The notes: a model not told the origin generated them from the letters alone. A stretch of DNA of 64,000 nt from Parazoarcus communis (GCF_003111665.1 NZ_CP022188.1:496001-560000); one strand, 5' to 3'. Shown: positions 44,575-53,600, counted from the first letter of the stretch. A program made the numbers and translations.

Positions 44575-45488
44575 GGCAGGCCCGCAGGCGCTTGCTGCAG
44601 AATCTGCAAGCTCTGCCTCAACTGTTCGGCGAAGGCTTCTGTCATCTGCGACCTTGGCGTATGCGCAGGAAAGAGGATCCCGACCCGGAGCGGCACAACC
44701 GGCCTGAACGGCTTGAATACGATCTGCTTCGCGCACGCGAAGGACGCGTAACTCGCGACCGTGATCGGGTCCATGAGGCAGATCCCCAGGCCGCGCTCGA
44801 CAAAGCGCAACGCCGGAATGAAGAAACGCGTGCGCACGCGCACGCTCAGCTGGCAGCCCGCTGCGTCAAACGCCCGGCTCAACGAGTGGACGGTGGCATG
44901 GTCGGGATAGAGCGTGATCATGGGTTCGCCGTCGAGCAACTGTGGCGTGAGAACCGGCTCGCTTGCCAACGCATGGCCTGCCGGTACTGCACAGACGCAC
45001 TCCAGATCGAAGATCTCGGCCTCGATCGATGGCAGGGGTCCGGTGATCTCCGCAAGGGCCACGTCGTACTGGGCGGAGGCGGTCCATTCCTTGATGCCGT
45101 CGGACGTGCGTGTCTGCATGGACACCTGCACTTTCGGGTGTTCGTCCAGAAAGTCAGCAATCAGGTCCGGCATGAACGAGTACGAGGGGCCAGGCATGCA
45201 ACCGATACGCAAGAACCCGTACTGCTTGTTCTGTATGTCCTTGATCGTCTGCGATACGTCGTGGATCCTCGAGAAAATTCCCTCGATCTCCGAGTAGAGG
45301 TAGTTAGCCTCAGGCGTCGGGTAGAGACGTTTCTTGCGCCGCTCGAAGAGCTGAAAGCCGATCTCTGCCTCGAGCGCAGCGATCATCATGCTCACCGCCG
45401 GTTGCGTCTTGAACAGCCGTGTGGCCGCCTCTGACACCGATCCCGTAAGCATCACAGCCCGGAAAGCTTCCATCTGTCGAAGGTTCAT
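44571..45488 (-). CDS. LysR-family transcriptional regulator of the TTT/DadA module
   Basis: 305 residues. Winged helix RQMEAFRAVMLTGSVSEAATRLFKTQPAVSMMIAALE, then a complete effector-binding domain. Its stop overlaps the helicase stop by 3 bases (convergent). Divergent from tctB across a 232-base AT-rich spacer with a perfect T-N11-A box 12 bases before its own start, so autoregulation and control of the transporter operon are likely. Related in its N-terminus to the LysR at 37106. Confidence 0.9.
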   Translation of the reverse strand: MNLRQMEAFRAVMLTGSVSEAATRLFKTQPAVSMMIAALEAEIGFQLFERRKKRLYPTPEANYLYSEIEGIFSRIHDVSQTIKDIQNKQYGFLRIGCMPGPSYSFMPDLIADFLDEHPKVQVSMQTRTSDGIKEWTASAQYDVALAEITGPLPSIEAEIFDLECVCAVPAGHALASEPVLTPQLLDGEPMITLYPDHATVHSLSRAFDAAGCQLSVRVRTRFFIPALRFVERGLGICLMDPITVASYASFACAKQIVFKPFRPVVPLRVGILFPAHTPRSQMTEAFAEQLRQSLQILQQAPAGLP

Positions 45489-45499
45489 ACGGCAATAAT

Positions 45500-45514
45500 A
45501 TCAGCCAATCTGAT
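45500..45514. promoter_or_regulatory. LysR box (T-N11-A) before the TTT-module regulator
   Basis: ATCAG-CCAAT-CTGAT is a perfect 5-bp inverted repeat with T-N11-A spacing, the classical LysR recognition form. It lies in the divergent spacer. The remaining 200 bases to tctB are AT-rich with no other clear element. Confidence 0.6.
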
Positions 45515-45720
45515 CAACTCTTCAGGATTTAAGATTTGTTCTTATGCGAAAACTTGACCAATATCAAAAAAACGCAACAGATTTGTTACACCAGGCAACA
45601 GTTTCAAGAGTGCAGCAAACGACAGTCAAGGTCTCCAGGCCCCAACTCGCAGCCCCGGCAAGTGAAGCAATCAGTCCTCATACAACGACAAGACCGACCA
45701 CTCCCCGACAGGAATGACTC

Positions 45721-46188
45721 ATGGACAGACGAAAAATTGATGTCGCGCTCTCAAGCGTACTGATCATCGCCTCAATAGTGATCCTGACTAACGACTCGCT
45801 GGTAGAGGGCGGCGTCGAAACCGAACTCGGCTCCATGCTCCTTCCCCGAATCGTCGCCACGCTCATCACCGTTTTCGCCGCGATGATTGGCATCCCGTCG
45901 CTGTTCAGGCTCCTGAGTGGTGCCCCGCAGGGCGAGACGGAGCGGATAGATACCAAGGGTTTTCTCGGCATCGCGGCCTATGTAGCCATCCTGGTGTCGT
46001 ACTGGTACGCCATGCCGCATCTCGGATTCATCCTGACCACCTCACTTGCGATGTTCAGCATTGCCATCTTGCTCGAAGGCCGGCAATGGCTGGCAATGGC
46101 GGCGGTCTCGATCGTCACGCCGTTGGTGGTGTTCTACACCAGCAGCCATTTGCTGCGCGTGTTTCTTCCCACCTGGTCCCTCACCTGA
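45721..46188 (+). CDS. tctB: Tripartite tricarboxylate transporter small membrane subunit TctB
   Basis: 155 residues with four hydrophobic helices, the standard TctB size and topology (SSVLIIASIVILTN, LLPRIVATLITVFAAMIGI, FLGIAAYVAILVSYWYAMP, LAMAAVSIVTPLVVFYTSS). The small subunit of a secondary transporter driven by ion gradient and fed by a periplasmic binding protein. tctA follows 13 bases downstream. Confidence 0.92.
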   Translation: MDRRKIDVALSSVLIIASIVILTNDSLVEGGVETELGSMLLPRIVATLITVFAAMIGIPSLFRLLSGAPQGETERIDTKGFLGIAAYVAILVSYWYAMPHLGFILTTSLAMFSIAILLEGRQWLAMAAVSIVTPLVVFYTSSHLLRVFLPTWSLT

Positions 46189-46201
46189 AAGGCCGACGAG
46201 C

Positions 46202-47740
46202 ATGCTAGAAGTCCTGAACAATTTCCTCGCCGGCATGAACACCATCATGGCCGTCGGCCCGATTGCGGGAATCATCGCCGGCGTCTGCGTGGGCATCGTC
46301 TTCGGCGCCATTCCCGGCATCTCGGCCATCATGGCGATTGCGATCATTCTCCCGCTGACCTTTTACGTCGATCCAGTCATCGGCATCACGATGCTCCTCG
46401 CGGTCTATAAGGCGGGCATCTACGGCGGCTCAATCTCTGCCATCCTGATCAATACCCCGGGCGCAGCGGCATCCTTTCTCACAGCGCAGGACGGAAACGC
46501 GCTCACCAAGGCAGGCAAAGCCGGCAAGGCGCTGGGCATGGCCCTCTACGCATCGGTGACCGGCGAGGCACTTGCCACGCTGGTGCTCATCTTCGTGGCA
46601 GCACCGATCTCCGTCATTGCGCTGCAGGCCGGGCCGATTGAAAAGGTCTTCCTGCTCATCTTCGCCTTCACTGTGGTCGGTTCGATGACTGGCGAATCGG
46701 TGCCTCGCGGCCTGCTCTCCTGCTGCATCGGCATGCTGTTTGCGATGGTCGGCATGTCATCGATCACAGGCGCAACCCGCTTTACCTTCGGCATTCCCGA
46801 ATTGATGAGCGGGTTCACCTTCCTGCCCCTGCTGATCGGCGTACTGGTCATGCCTGAGGTCATCGAAGCGGTCAAGAATCGCAAGACGCCGCACCATGAT
46901 CTGGTACTGAGCAAGTCGAAGAATCCGGACGACAACCGCGTTACCTGGCCGGAATTCCGCTCGGTCTTCGGCACTATTATCAAGTCCTCAGGCATCGGCA
47001 CCGTGATCGGCGCACTCCCCGGACTGGGCTCGAGCGCCGCAGCCTTCCTCGCCTACGGAGAAGCCAAACGCACGTCAAAGAATCCGGAAACGTTTGGCAA
47101 GGGCTCCCTGCACGGCATCGCCGCCGCCGAGTCGTCGAACAACGCAGTGTGCGGCTCCAGCATGATTCCCATGCTCACCCTGAGCATCCCGGGGGACGAC
47201 GTCACTGCACTGCTGATGGGCGCTTTCCTCATCCACGGCATCACCCCTGGGCCGACCATCTTCTATGAACACACTGACGTCATCTACGCCATCTTTGCCG
47301 GCTTTCTGATCACCGATGTGTTCCTTCTGCTGATCGCCCGGGCCGGATTCGGTTTCTGGACCAAGGTCGCTTCAATCCAGCGCTATTTCGTCTTTCCCTG
47401 CGTCACCGTGTTTGCCATTGCCGGCGCCTTCACGACCAACCAGGACTTGTATGACGTCCTGATTCTGATCTGCTTCACCGTGATCGGCTATGGCATGCGT
47501 CTGGGCGGGCTGAATGCTGCGGCCTTCATCATCGGTTTCATCCTCACGCCACTGCTCGAACAGAACCTCGACCAGTCGATTGCCATCATCGGAACCGACT
47601 ACGGGATGATCCTTGCCTCTCCCTACGCCTGGGTCTTCACCGCGCTGTCAGTCTTCTCGGTCTTCTCGGCAGTGCGCGCGAAGAAAAAGGAGAAGGCCAT
47701 GCTGGCCATGGCGAGAAGCGCGAGTGAGCAACCCGCCTGA
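46202..47740 (+). CDS. tctA: Tripartite tricarboxylate transporter large membrane subunit TctA
   Basis: 512 residues with about twelve helices. The two duplicated signature loops are clear: GIVFGAIPGISAIMAIAIILPLTF with AVYKAGIYGGSISAILINTPGAAAS in the first half, and TVIGALPGLGSSAAAFLAYGEAKR with IPGDDVTALLMGAFLIHGITPGP in the second. Start ATG 46202 has AAGG upstream. The frame upstream lies inside tctB. The substrate is a carboxylate, probably not citrate given the amino-acid genes behind it. Confidence 0.93.
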   Translation: MLEVLNNFLAGMNTIMAVGPIAGIIAGVCVGIVFGAIPGISAIMAIAIILPLTFYVDPVIGITMLLAVYKAGIYGGSISAILINTPGAAASFLTAQDGNALTKAGKAGKALGMALYASVTGEALATLVLIFVAAPISVIALQAGPIEKVFLLIFAFTVVGSMTGESVPRGLLSCCIGMLFAMVGMSSITGATRFTFGIPELMSGFTFLPLLIGVLVMPEVIEAVKNRKTPHHDLVLSKSKNPDDNRVTWPEFRSVFGTIIKSSGIGTVIGALPGLGSSAAAFLAYGEAKRTSKNPETFGKGSLHGIAAAESSNNAVCGSSMIPMLTLSIPGDDVTALLMGAFLIHGITPGPTIFYEHTDVIYAIFAGFLITDVFLLLIARAGFGFWTKVASIQRYFVFPCVTVFAIAGAFTTNQDLYDVLILICFTVIGYGMRLGGLNAAAFIIGFILTPLLEQNLDQSIAIIGTDYGMILASPYAWVFTALSVFSVFSAVRAKKKEKAMLAMARSASEQPA

Positions 47741-47850
47741 AGGCATCGCCAGCAATCACACGCTTTCAATCACTTAATGGAAATTCGCCACCGGAGATAA
47801 CGAAGCCATCGTTTGCAACAAGAAGCATGCCCTCGAAATGCAATGAACAC

Positions 47851-47872
47851 CTGATTCACCCGTGAGATTCAG
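47851..47872. promoter_or_regulatory. Imperfect inverted repeat before the binding-protein gene
   Basis: CTGATTCAC and GTGAGATTCAG face each other across CC in the 177-base gap between tctA and tctC. The CTGAT half also occurs in the LysR box at 45500. A second operator or an mRNA hairpin raising tctC expression is possible. Confidence 0.3.
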
Positions 47873-47917
47873 TTTTCGTCGTAAATCAAAACAGATCACC
47901 CTAACAGGAGCATTGAG

Positions 47918-48865
47918 ATGAACAAGATTGCAAAGTCGCTGTTGAGCATCACTGCAGCAATGGCCCTGACCGTCGGCGCCACCGCCGCTCAGGCTGAGTT
48001 CCCCGAGAAACCGGTCAACGTCATCGTGCCCTGGGGCGCGGGTGGTGACTCCGACCTGACGACCCGCCTTTGGGCGGATGCAATGGAGGGCGCACTTGGC
48101 GCGCCGGTCGTGGTGATCAACAAGGCGGGTGGCGGTGGCGTGATCGGCACCACCTTTGTGGCAAGCAGCAAGGCCGACGGTTACACCCTGGTGAACGCCG
48201 GTCTGAGCAACGTTCTGGTGACCCCGAACTTCAGCAAGACGCCCTACGATTTCTCCAGTTTCGAGCCCGTCGTCAAGCTGTCGTCGGTCCCGCTGGGAAT
48301 CCTGGTACCCGCCGACAGCCCGTACAAGACCTTTGACGATTTCATTGCTGCCGCAAAAGCCGGCCGACTGACTCAAGGCTCCTGGGGTGCTGCCTCGTCC
48401 GGCACGGTGCTCGCCAGCATCATTGCCGACCAGGCGGGCTACGACGTGAAGTACGTCCACGGCAACACGACGGCAGAGTCCATGGTCGCGCTCATCGGCG
48501 GCCATATTGATTCCGCCGTTTCGTTCCCGCCGGCATTTGCACCTCACGTCAAATCCGGCCGCGCAAGGCTTCTGGTGCTGAACAAGAAGATGGCTGAGTA
48601 CCCCAACGTCCCCACCTTTGCCGATTACGGCATCAAGGGCAGCTTTGAAGGGTGGTCCGGTGTTTTCGCCCCCAAGGGCACCCCGCCGGAAGTCATTCAG
48701 AAGCTCGTGACGGCGAGTGCCAAGGTCATGGAAGACCCGAAGGTTCACAAGGCTTTTGAAAACATGGGCGCAAACATCGACTTCCGTCACGGCGAAAGCT
48801 GGACCAAGGACATGCTGACGACCTACGACATCATGAAAAACGCAGCCGCAAAGATGAAGCAGTAA
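47918..48865 (+). CDS. tctC: TctC/Bug-family periplasmic solute-binding receptor
   Basis: 315 residues. Sec signal peptide with cleavage after AQA (residue 26), then the Bug fold with KPVNVIVPWGAGGDSDLTTRL, NKAGGGGVIGT and FAPKGTPPEVIQKL. The binding pocket motif GAGGDSD differs slightly from the usual GGxxD of citrate binders, so the ligand is not predictable. AGGAG precedes the ATG. Separate hairpin elements upstream and downstream suggest that it is expressed at a different level from the permease. Confidence 0.93.
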   Translation: MNKIAKSLLSITAAMALTVGATAAQAEFPEKPVNVIVPWGAGGDSDLTTRLWADAMEGALGAPVVVINKAGGGGVIGTTFVASSKADGYTLVNAGLSNVLVTPNFSKTPYDFSSFEPVVKLSSVPLGILVPADSPYKTFDDFIAAAKAGRLTQGSWGAASSGTVLASIIADQAGYDVKYVHGNTTAESMVALIGGHIDSAVSFPPAFAPHVKSGRARLLVLNKKMAEYPNVPTFADYGIKGSFEGWSGVFAPKGTPPEVIQKLVTASAKVMEDPKVHKAFENMGANIDFRHGESWTKDMLTTYDIMKNAAAKMKQ

Positions 48866-48951
48866 TCAACATCCCTGCGCGAATCCGGCCCCCGGTGAAT
48901 GCCCAGCCTGGGATCAGGCCGTCGCCGGATGAGCACAGCTGCGTTGGAAAT

Positions 48952-48981
48952 CCGGTGGGTGCGCCAGCGCGCACCCACCGG
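48952..48981 (+). other. 13-bp perfect hairpin in the gap after tctC
   Basis: CCGGTGGGTGCGC (48952-48964) and GCGCACCCACCGG (48969-48981) form a perfect stem with loop CAGC and no T-tract. It sits in a 307-base gap (48866-49172) with no gene. It may be a transcript stabiliser behind tctC or a processing site. Nothing else is seen in the gap. Confidence 0.6.
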
Positions 48982-49172
48982 GCAGCAAGACCTCGCGCAC
49001 GGCATCAGCGCAACGAATTCATTTTGACGCGACGCCCCACCCTGGTGCTTTCACGTCAAAGGAGACTTTAAGTGAAACGATATCAAACACTGGCGAACAC
49101 CTCCTCAAATGCGTCTTGTGCGCTCACGGCCGGCAGCATGCCGCAGGGATCGGGAAGCGAAGGGAGCGTGAA

Positions 49173-49541
49173 ATGACAATCGAACGTCACCGCTCCAATC
49201 ACCGCATGAGCCAGGTCGTCGCCAGCGGCCCGATGGTTTTTCTTGCAGGACAGGTCGCGCAGGACGCCTCCGCCGACGTCGCCGGTCAGACCAGCCAGAT
49301 TCTCTCGCAGATAGAAGCCTTGCTGGCGCTAGCGGGAACCACCAAGTCAAATCTGCTATCGGTCACGATCTGGCTCACCGACATGCGGGAATTCCAGGCC
49401 ATGAATGCCATTTGGGACGCCTGGATTGACGGTTCGAACCCGCCCGCCCGCGCCTGCGTGGAGGCGCGCCTGGCACGCCCGGAACTGAAGGTCGAGATTC
49501 AGGCGACTGCCTTGCGTCCGCATGATGAGAACGCGCGATGA
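49173..49541 (+). CDS. RidA/YjgF-family enamine/imine deaminase
   Basis: 122 residues. The RidA trimer fold is indicated by MSQVVASGPMVFLAGQVAQD, ALAGTTKSNLLSVTIWLTDM and PARACVEARLARPELKVEIQATAL, including the active-site Arg in the RACVEARL block. RidA proteins hydrolyse reactive enamines and imines made by amino-acid oxidases and PLP enzymes. Start ATG 49173 has AGGGAG upstream. Its stop overlaps the oxidase gene (ATGA), so the two are made together. Confidence 0.92.
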   Translation: MTIERHRSNHRMSQVVASGPMVFLAGQVAQDASADVAGQTSQILSQIEALLALAGTTKSNLLSVTIWLTDMREFQAMNAIWDAWIDGSNPPARACVEARLARPELKVEIQATALRPHDENAR

Positions 49542-50782
49542 CGCAACCCGGAAATATTGCGGTTATTGGTGCAGGCATCGTTGGTCTGTCGACCGCTTTG
49601 TGGCTCCAGAAGATGGGCTCCAAAGTGACGCTTATCGATCGCAACGAGCCCGGCTTGGGCGCATCCTTTGGCAATGCCGGCCTGTTCGCCGACTATGGTC
49701 GCCTCCCGATTGCCAGCTATGCGCAGCTTCGCAAGATCCCGGGCATGCTCCTCGACAAAACCAGCCCTTTGTCCTTGCAGGCGCGGTATGCAAGACATCT
49801 GATGCCCTACGGATGGCACTTCATCAAGGCCTGCACGCCCGAGAAGTATCGCCAGGGGCGCGATGCACTGACCAGCCTGCAGCAAACCGCGCCTGCAGCG
49901 GATGAAGCCCTGCTGAGTGAAACGGGCGCAGCAAAGCTCGTTCGCCACGACGGCTGCCTTGCCCTGTTTTCCACAAGGGAAGGCTTCGAGGCTGCATTGG
50001 CCGGACACCTGCGAGAGCGCGAGGAACAGGGCGTGAAGGTGCAGGTCATGTCGGCTGAAGCGGTGCAGGAGCTCGAACCCGACCTCAGCCACTTTCATGC
50101 TGGCGGCGTACTCTATCCGGAAACCCGGTTTACGGTGAGCCCGGTCGAGCTGAGCAGGCTGTATGCGCGCCATTTCGCAGCCCAGGGCGGCAAGCTGCTA
50201 CTCGATGAAGTGACGACCGTTTCCGACGCCGACGGCAAGTGCCGCGTGAACACCGCGCAGGGCTCATGCACCTTCGACAGCGTCGTCATCTGCGCCGGCG
50301 TTGCGGGCGCGAGACTCGCGCAACAACTCGGCGTGAAAATCCCGCTGGTCAGCGAACGCGGTTATCACCTGGTGCTGGAAGCCGACAAGTGGCGTCTGAA
50401 TCGGCCAGTCGGCTGGCTGGACTACGCTGTGTTCATGACGCCGATGGAAGGCGGCATCCGAATTGCCGGCATGGCGGAATTCGCCGATCCGGACGCACCG
50501 CAAGGTGAGAGGCAACCCGAGATCATGCTCGACGTCGCAGCAAGAATGATGGGGCAGAAGCCCACGGTGAAATCGACCTGGGTTGGAAGCAGACCATCGA
50601 CCCCCGACTCGCTGCCCGTCATCGGTCGCGTGCCGAGGCACCCGAACTTCATGCTGGCGTTCGGCCATGGTCATCTCGGCCTGACGCTCGCGGCCACCAC
50701 TGGCAAACTGGTCGCTGAAGCCATCCAGGGCCGGCAGCAGGATTCACTGCTGGCCCCCTTCTCGCCCTCCAGGTTCCACTGA
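49538..50782 (+). CDS. DadA-like FAD-dependent amino-acid dehydrogenase/oxidase
   Basis: 414 residues. FAD fold IAVIGAGIVGLSTALWLQKMGSKVTLID, then GASFGNAGLFADYGRLP. C-terminal segment WVGSRPSTPDSLPVIGRVPRHPNFMLAFGHGHLGLTLAATTG. It resembles the D-amino-acid dehydrogenase small-subunit group and yields an imine that the coupled RidA can hydrolyse. It is only distantly similar to the gene at 38206. The substrate is unassigned; the racemase-like neighbour and TTT receptor suggest a carboxylated amino acid. Confidence 0.9.
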   Translation: MTQPGNIAVIGAGIVGLSTALWLQKMGSKVTLIDRNEPGLGASFGNAGLFADYGRLPIASYAQLRKIPGMLLDKTSPLSLQARYARHLMPYGWHFIKACTPEKYRQGRDALTSLQQTAPAADEALLSETGAAKLVRHDGCLALFSTREGFEAALAGHLREREEQGVKVQVMSAEAVQELEPDLSHFHAGGVLYPETRFTVSPVELSRLYARHFAAQGGKLLLDEVTTVSDADGKCRVNTAQGSCTFDSVVICAGVAGARLAQQLGVKIPLVSERGYHLVLEADKWRLNRPVGWLDYAVFMTPMEGGIRIAGMAEFADPDAPQGERQPEIMLDVAARMMGQKPTVKSTWVGSRPSTPDSLPVIGRVPRHPNFMLAFGHGHLGLTLAATTGKLVAEAIQGRQQDSLLAPFSPSRFH

Positions 50783-50821
50783 CGTCCCGTTTCTGCTTAC
50801 CCGTAAAGGCTCGAGAACTTC

Positions 50822-51538
50822 ATGATTTTGCAAGGTGGTTTCAACTACTACGGCATCCCGCTCGGCGTCATCTCGCTTGAGTCCTTTTTCCCCAAGCCCG
50901 AAGGCCATATCAAGTACGCCGCGAGTTTCGACTTTCCGGTTCTCTACAAAACGGTCAAGGGGGCAACCGTCGACCGCCTGATCCGGGAACGCGACCCTGC
51001 ACTGCTCGAACCCTTCATCGAGGCGGCTCGCGAACTGGAGCGCGAAGGCGTGCGTGCCATTACGGGCAGCTGCGGCTTCCTCGCGCTTCACCAGCGTGAG
51101 ATCGCGGATGCGGTCAGGGTGCCGGTCTTCATGTCCAGCCTGATCCAGGTGCCGCTGGTATCGCGAATGCTTGGTAGTGGCGCAAAGGTCGGCGTCGTTG
51201 TCGCCAACAGCAACGCGCTCTCGATCGATCATCTGCGTGGCGCAGGCATTGCCGACGAGCCACTGGTAATCGCCGGCATGCAGGAGCAGCCGCAGTTTGC
51301 CGACGTGATCCTCCACGGCCGCCACAATGATCTGGACATGGATGTGTTCGCCGACGAACTGTGCACGGTGGTTGAGCGCATGCTGGCAGCGAATCCAAAC
51401 GTCGGCGCGCTGGTTCTCGAGTGCACCGACCTGTCGCACTTCGCCCCGGCCTTGCACCAGCGCTTCGGCCTTCCGGTGTTTGACCTGACAAGCCTCACCC
51501 GGATGGTCGCGGGGGCGGTACAGCGCACTCGCGCTTGA
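50822..51538 (+). CDS. Aspartate/glutamate-racemase-family protein
   Basis: 238 residues with the two catalytic-type cysteines of the Asp/Glu racemase superfamily: Cys84 in ITGSCGFLALHQ and Cys201 in ALVLECTDLSHFAP. It also has the SLIQVPLVSRMLGSGAKVGVVVANSN repeat half. Could racemise an amino acid or act as an isomerase or decarboxylase of the same fold. Last gene of the LysR-controlled transport/oxidation module, 39 bases after the oxidase. Confidence 0.87.
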   Translation: MILQGGFNYYGIPLGVISLESFFPKPEGHIKYAASFDFPVLYKTVKGATVDRLIRERDPALLEPFIEAARELEREGVRAITGSCGFLALHQREIADAVRVPVFMSSLIQVPLVSRMLGSGAKVGVVVANSNALSIDHLRGAGIADEPLVIAGMQEQPQFADVILHGRHNDLDMDVFADELCTVVERMLAANPNVGALVLECTDLSHFAPALHQRFGLPVFDLTSLTRMVAGAVQRTRA

Positions 51539-51738
51539 GCGCTACCGGGCCTGAACGAGATCAACAATCCAGACCGCGCGGCGGCAGAGAGCACAAAGCA
51601 CGCTCAGGGCTGCCCGATCAGCGCCTCCATGAAACGGCCCTTGGCCTGACGTCGGGATTTCCTGCTCGAGCCATTCGCTCTAAACTGCGCGGCACGACCA
51701 CCACACTGATCAATACAAATGCCGATAGCCCCCGCCCC

Positions 51739-52278
51739 ATGAAATGCGTGAATGAGGCGTGGACGGCCCACGGCCGTGAGCTTCTCCGCTTCGTCAGCGG
51801 TCGCGTTACCAATGCCGACGAAGCGCGGGACCTTGTGCAGGAAGTCTTCCTGCGGGCCATGCTGCATGACCGTGGCCTGTGCAGCATCGGCAACCCCAGG
51901 GCCTGGCTCTTCCACGTCGCGCGCAACCTGCTCATCGACCGCTACCGGTTGACCAAGGAGCAGATCCCGCTCGACGACGCCGACTACCCCGCACCCGAGA
52001 ACTCGGACCAGCCGGTCGAGGCGCTCTCCGCCTGCCTGCCGCGCGCACTCGCCGAACTGGCGCCTGAAGATCGCGAAGCGCTGACCCTGTGCGACATCGA
52101 GGGCCTGTCCCAGCAGGCCTACGCCGAGCGCCTCGGGCTCACGCTCCCTGCCGCCAAGTCGCGCATTCTGCGCGCCCGGAAAAGACTCAAAACCCGGCTC
52201 GTCACCGCCTGCCAGGTCCGCTTCGACGAGGCAGGCCAAGTCTGCTGCTTCGTGCCCCGCTCGCCGCTCGAAAAGTAA
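51739..52278 (+). CDS. ECF RNA polymerase sigma factor, SigZ-like
   Basis: 179 residues. Region 2 is LLRFVSGRVTNADEARDLVQEVFLRAMLH with PRAWLFHVARNLLIDRYR. Region 4 is LAPEDREALTLCDIEGLSQQAYAERLGLTLPAAKSRILRARKRLK. The Cys/hydrophobic tail CQVRFDEAGQVCCFVPRSP is the hallmark of the SigZ group. No anti-sigma gene is adjacent. Start ATG 51739 fits region 2; upstream codons are unlikely. It is followed by an AT-rich gap and a PEP-CTERM gene. Confidence 0.88.
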   Translation: MKCVNEAWTAHGRELLRFVSGRVTNADEARDLVQEVFLRAMLHDRGLCSIGNPRAWLFHVARNLLIDRYRLTKEQIPLDDADYPAPENSDQPVEALSACLPRALAELAPEDREALTLCDIEGLSQQAYAERLGLTLPAAKSRILRARKRLKTRLVTACQVRFDEAGQVCCFVPRSPLEK

Positions 52279-52916
52279 GGTTCCATTGGGCGATCTGCCA
52301 CCCGCCAGTCCGGCGAGCTCACGCTCAAACGATTTTCCAGTTTTTGTCGAATTTCGCTCGCGGACATATGAGTCAGCCCTCGCCATGGTCAGGCAGCAAC
52401 ACGATCATGCCGAGCAATCGATTTCAGTCGCCCGCGAGGCCAATAATTCGATTCGGGTTATTCCGGCGCACGACCAGTCGTCAATTCATTGAGATTGATA
52501 GAGAAGTTCCCGCCTTTGATCTCCATCAATAATATCTGGCACTTCCCATAGAAAGAATCGCCAGCAGCCCCTGTAGCCCCGCAAAAATCAATCACATTAT
52601 TATTTATATTCATATATTTAAGACAAATCAACCACAGACTCCATTGCTCGCAATAAATGTCTTATGAATACACCCCGAGATTGCACGAAGCAATACTGTG
52701 GCGAGCCACTTCACATGAATACAGGGCCATGAAAGCGCAAACCACCCACCCTGAGGAAAATTCATTCTTCTCTGAAGCAAACGTGTGTCGGCATTTTTTA
52801 CACTCTTCATGGAATGATGAGCGACGTTTTGAATTTGTCGTTTGTAAACATATTTATATATAAATCGGCCTAAATCATGCTTCTCCTAATTGCAAACATG
52901 TAAAAAGGGGAAAGTG
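52279..52916. other. AT-rich gap without a convincing gene
   Basis: About 640 bases, much richer in A and T than the flanks, especially 52540-52900. Short open frames here lack codon bias and ribosome sites. The region presumably holds the promoter and a long leader for the PEP-CTERM gene. Its composition suggests acquired DNA. Confidence 0.6.
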
Positions 52917-53555
52917 ATGAAGATCAAAAATACAATTTCGGCCTTGATCGGCGCACTGTGCTTCGCCGCCCTGCCGCACACTGCGAATGCAGCGTTGATT
53001 GGTTTTGTGTTCGATGTATCGGGCAATACAAACTCGCCTACGCTTACATTGAAAAACACATCCGACTCGGCTTCGATTACGGGCCTTACCTTTTCAATCG
53101 GCGACACGAGCAGGAACTTCCACGTTTCCGGCTACAGCAGCCAGCCCCCGACAACCTCTTTTGGCTCTGTCTCGATGACATTCAACTCAATCGGCACGCG
53201 CCTCGACGTGCTCGACATGAGCTTCAGTGGATTCGGTCCAGGGGCGATTTACCAGACACTTGTCGATGTCGACAGGGACAATAGCAACACGTCTGAAAAT
53301 TATCGTAGCGTGTTCTTCGGAAACGGTGACGCCACCGCCAACGCCCTGCTGACCGTCTTGTTTTCGTCCAATGAGACGCTGACTGCGGGATTTCCAGAAA
53401 GTCCGGGCACGCTTCCAGGCTCGAGCGATACCTACCGTCTGGTGGCTAGCGCCGGAGCGAGTTCCAATGGCAACTCGGTTCCTGAACCGTCAACGCTGTT
53501 GTTGGCGGGTCTGGCCCTCACTGCGCTTGCGGCAAGAAAGCGCAGTCTGATGTAA
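52917..53555 (+). CDS. PEP-CTERM sorting-domain protein
   Basis: Predicted surface or secreted protein sorted by an exosortase. 212 residues: signal peptide (KIKNTISALIGALCFAALPHTANA), a Ser/Thr/Asn-rich beta domain without known motifs, then the C-terminal sorting signal VPEPSTLLLAGLALTALAARKRS (motif, membrane helix, basic end). AGGGGAAA precedes the ATG. No exosortase gene is in the window. Lower GC than its neighbours. A terminator follows immediately. Confidence 0.93.
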   Translation: MKIKNTISALIGALCFAALPHTANAALIGFVFDVSGNTNSPTLTLKNTSDSASITGLTFSIGDTSRNFHVSGYSSQPPTTSFGSVSMTFNSIGTRLDVLDMSFSGFGPGAIYQTLVDVDRDNSNTSENYRSVFFGNGDATANALLTVLFSSNETLTAGFPESPGTLPGSSDTYRLVASAGASSNGNSVPEPSTLLLAGLALTALAARKRSLM

Positions 53556-53563
53556 CAGAAATC

Positions 53564-53600
53564 GGGGAGAGGGCTTTCCGGAGTCCCTTTCCCCTGTTTT
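53564..53600 (+). terminator. Terminator after the PEP-CTERM gene
   Basis: GGGGAGAGGG (53564-53573) pairs with CCCTTTCCCC (53585-53594), with one G-T pair, and is followed by TGTTTT. Confidence 0.75.

Noticed and set aside
52534-52560. Possible sigma-54 promoter in the PEP-CTERM gap
   Set aside because: TGGCAC is present at 52537-52542, but the expected GC at the -12 element is missing, so the consensus is not met.
52657-52863. 68-codon frame in the AT-rich gap before the PEP-CTERM gene
   Set aside because: No ribosome site, no coding bias and no domain.
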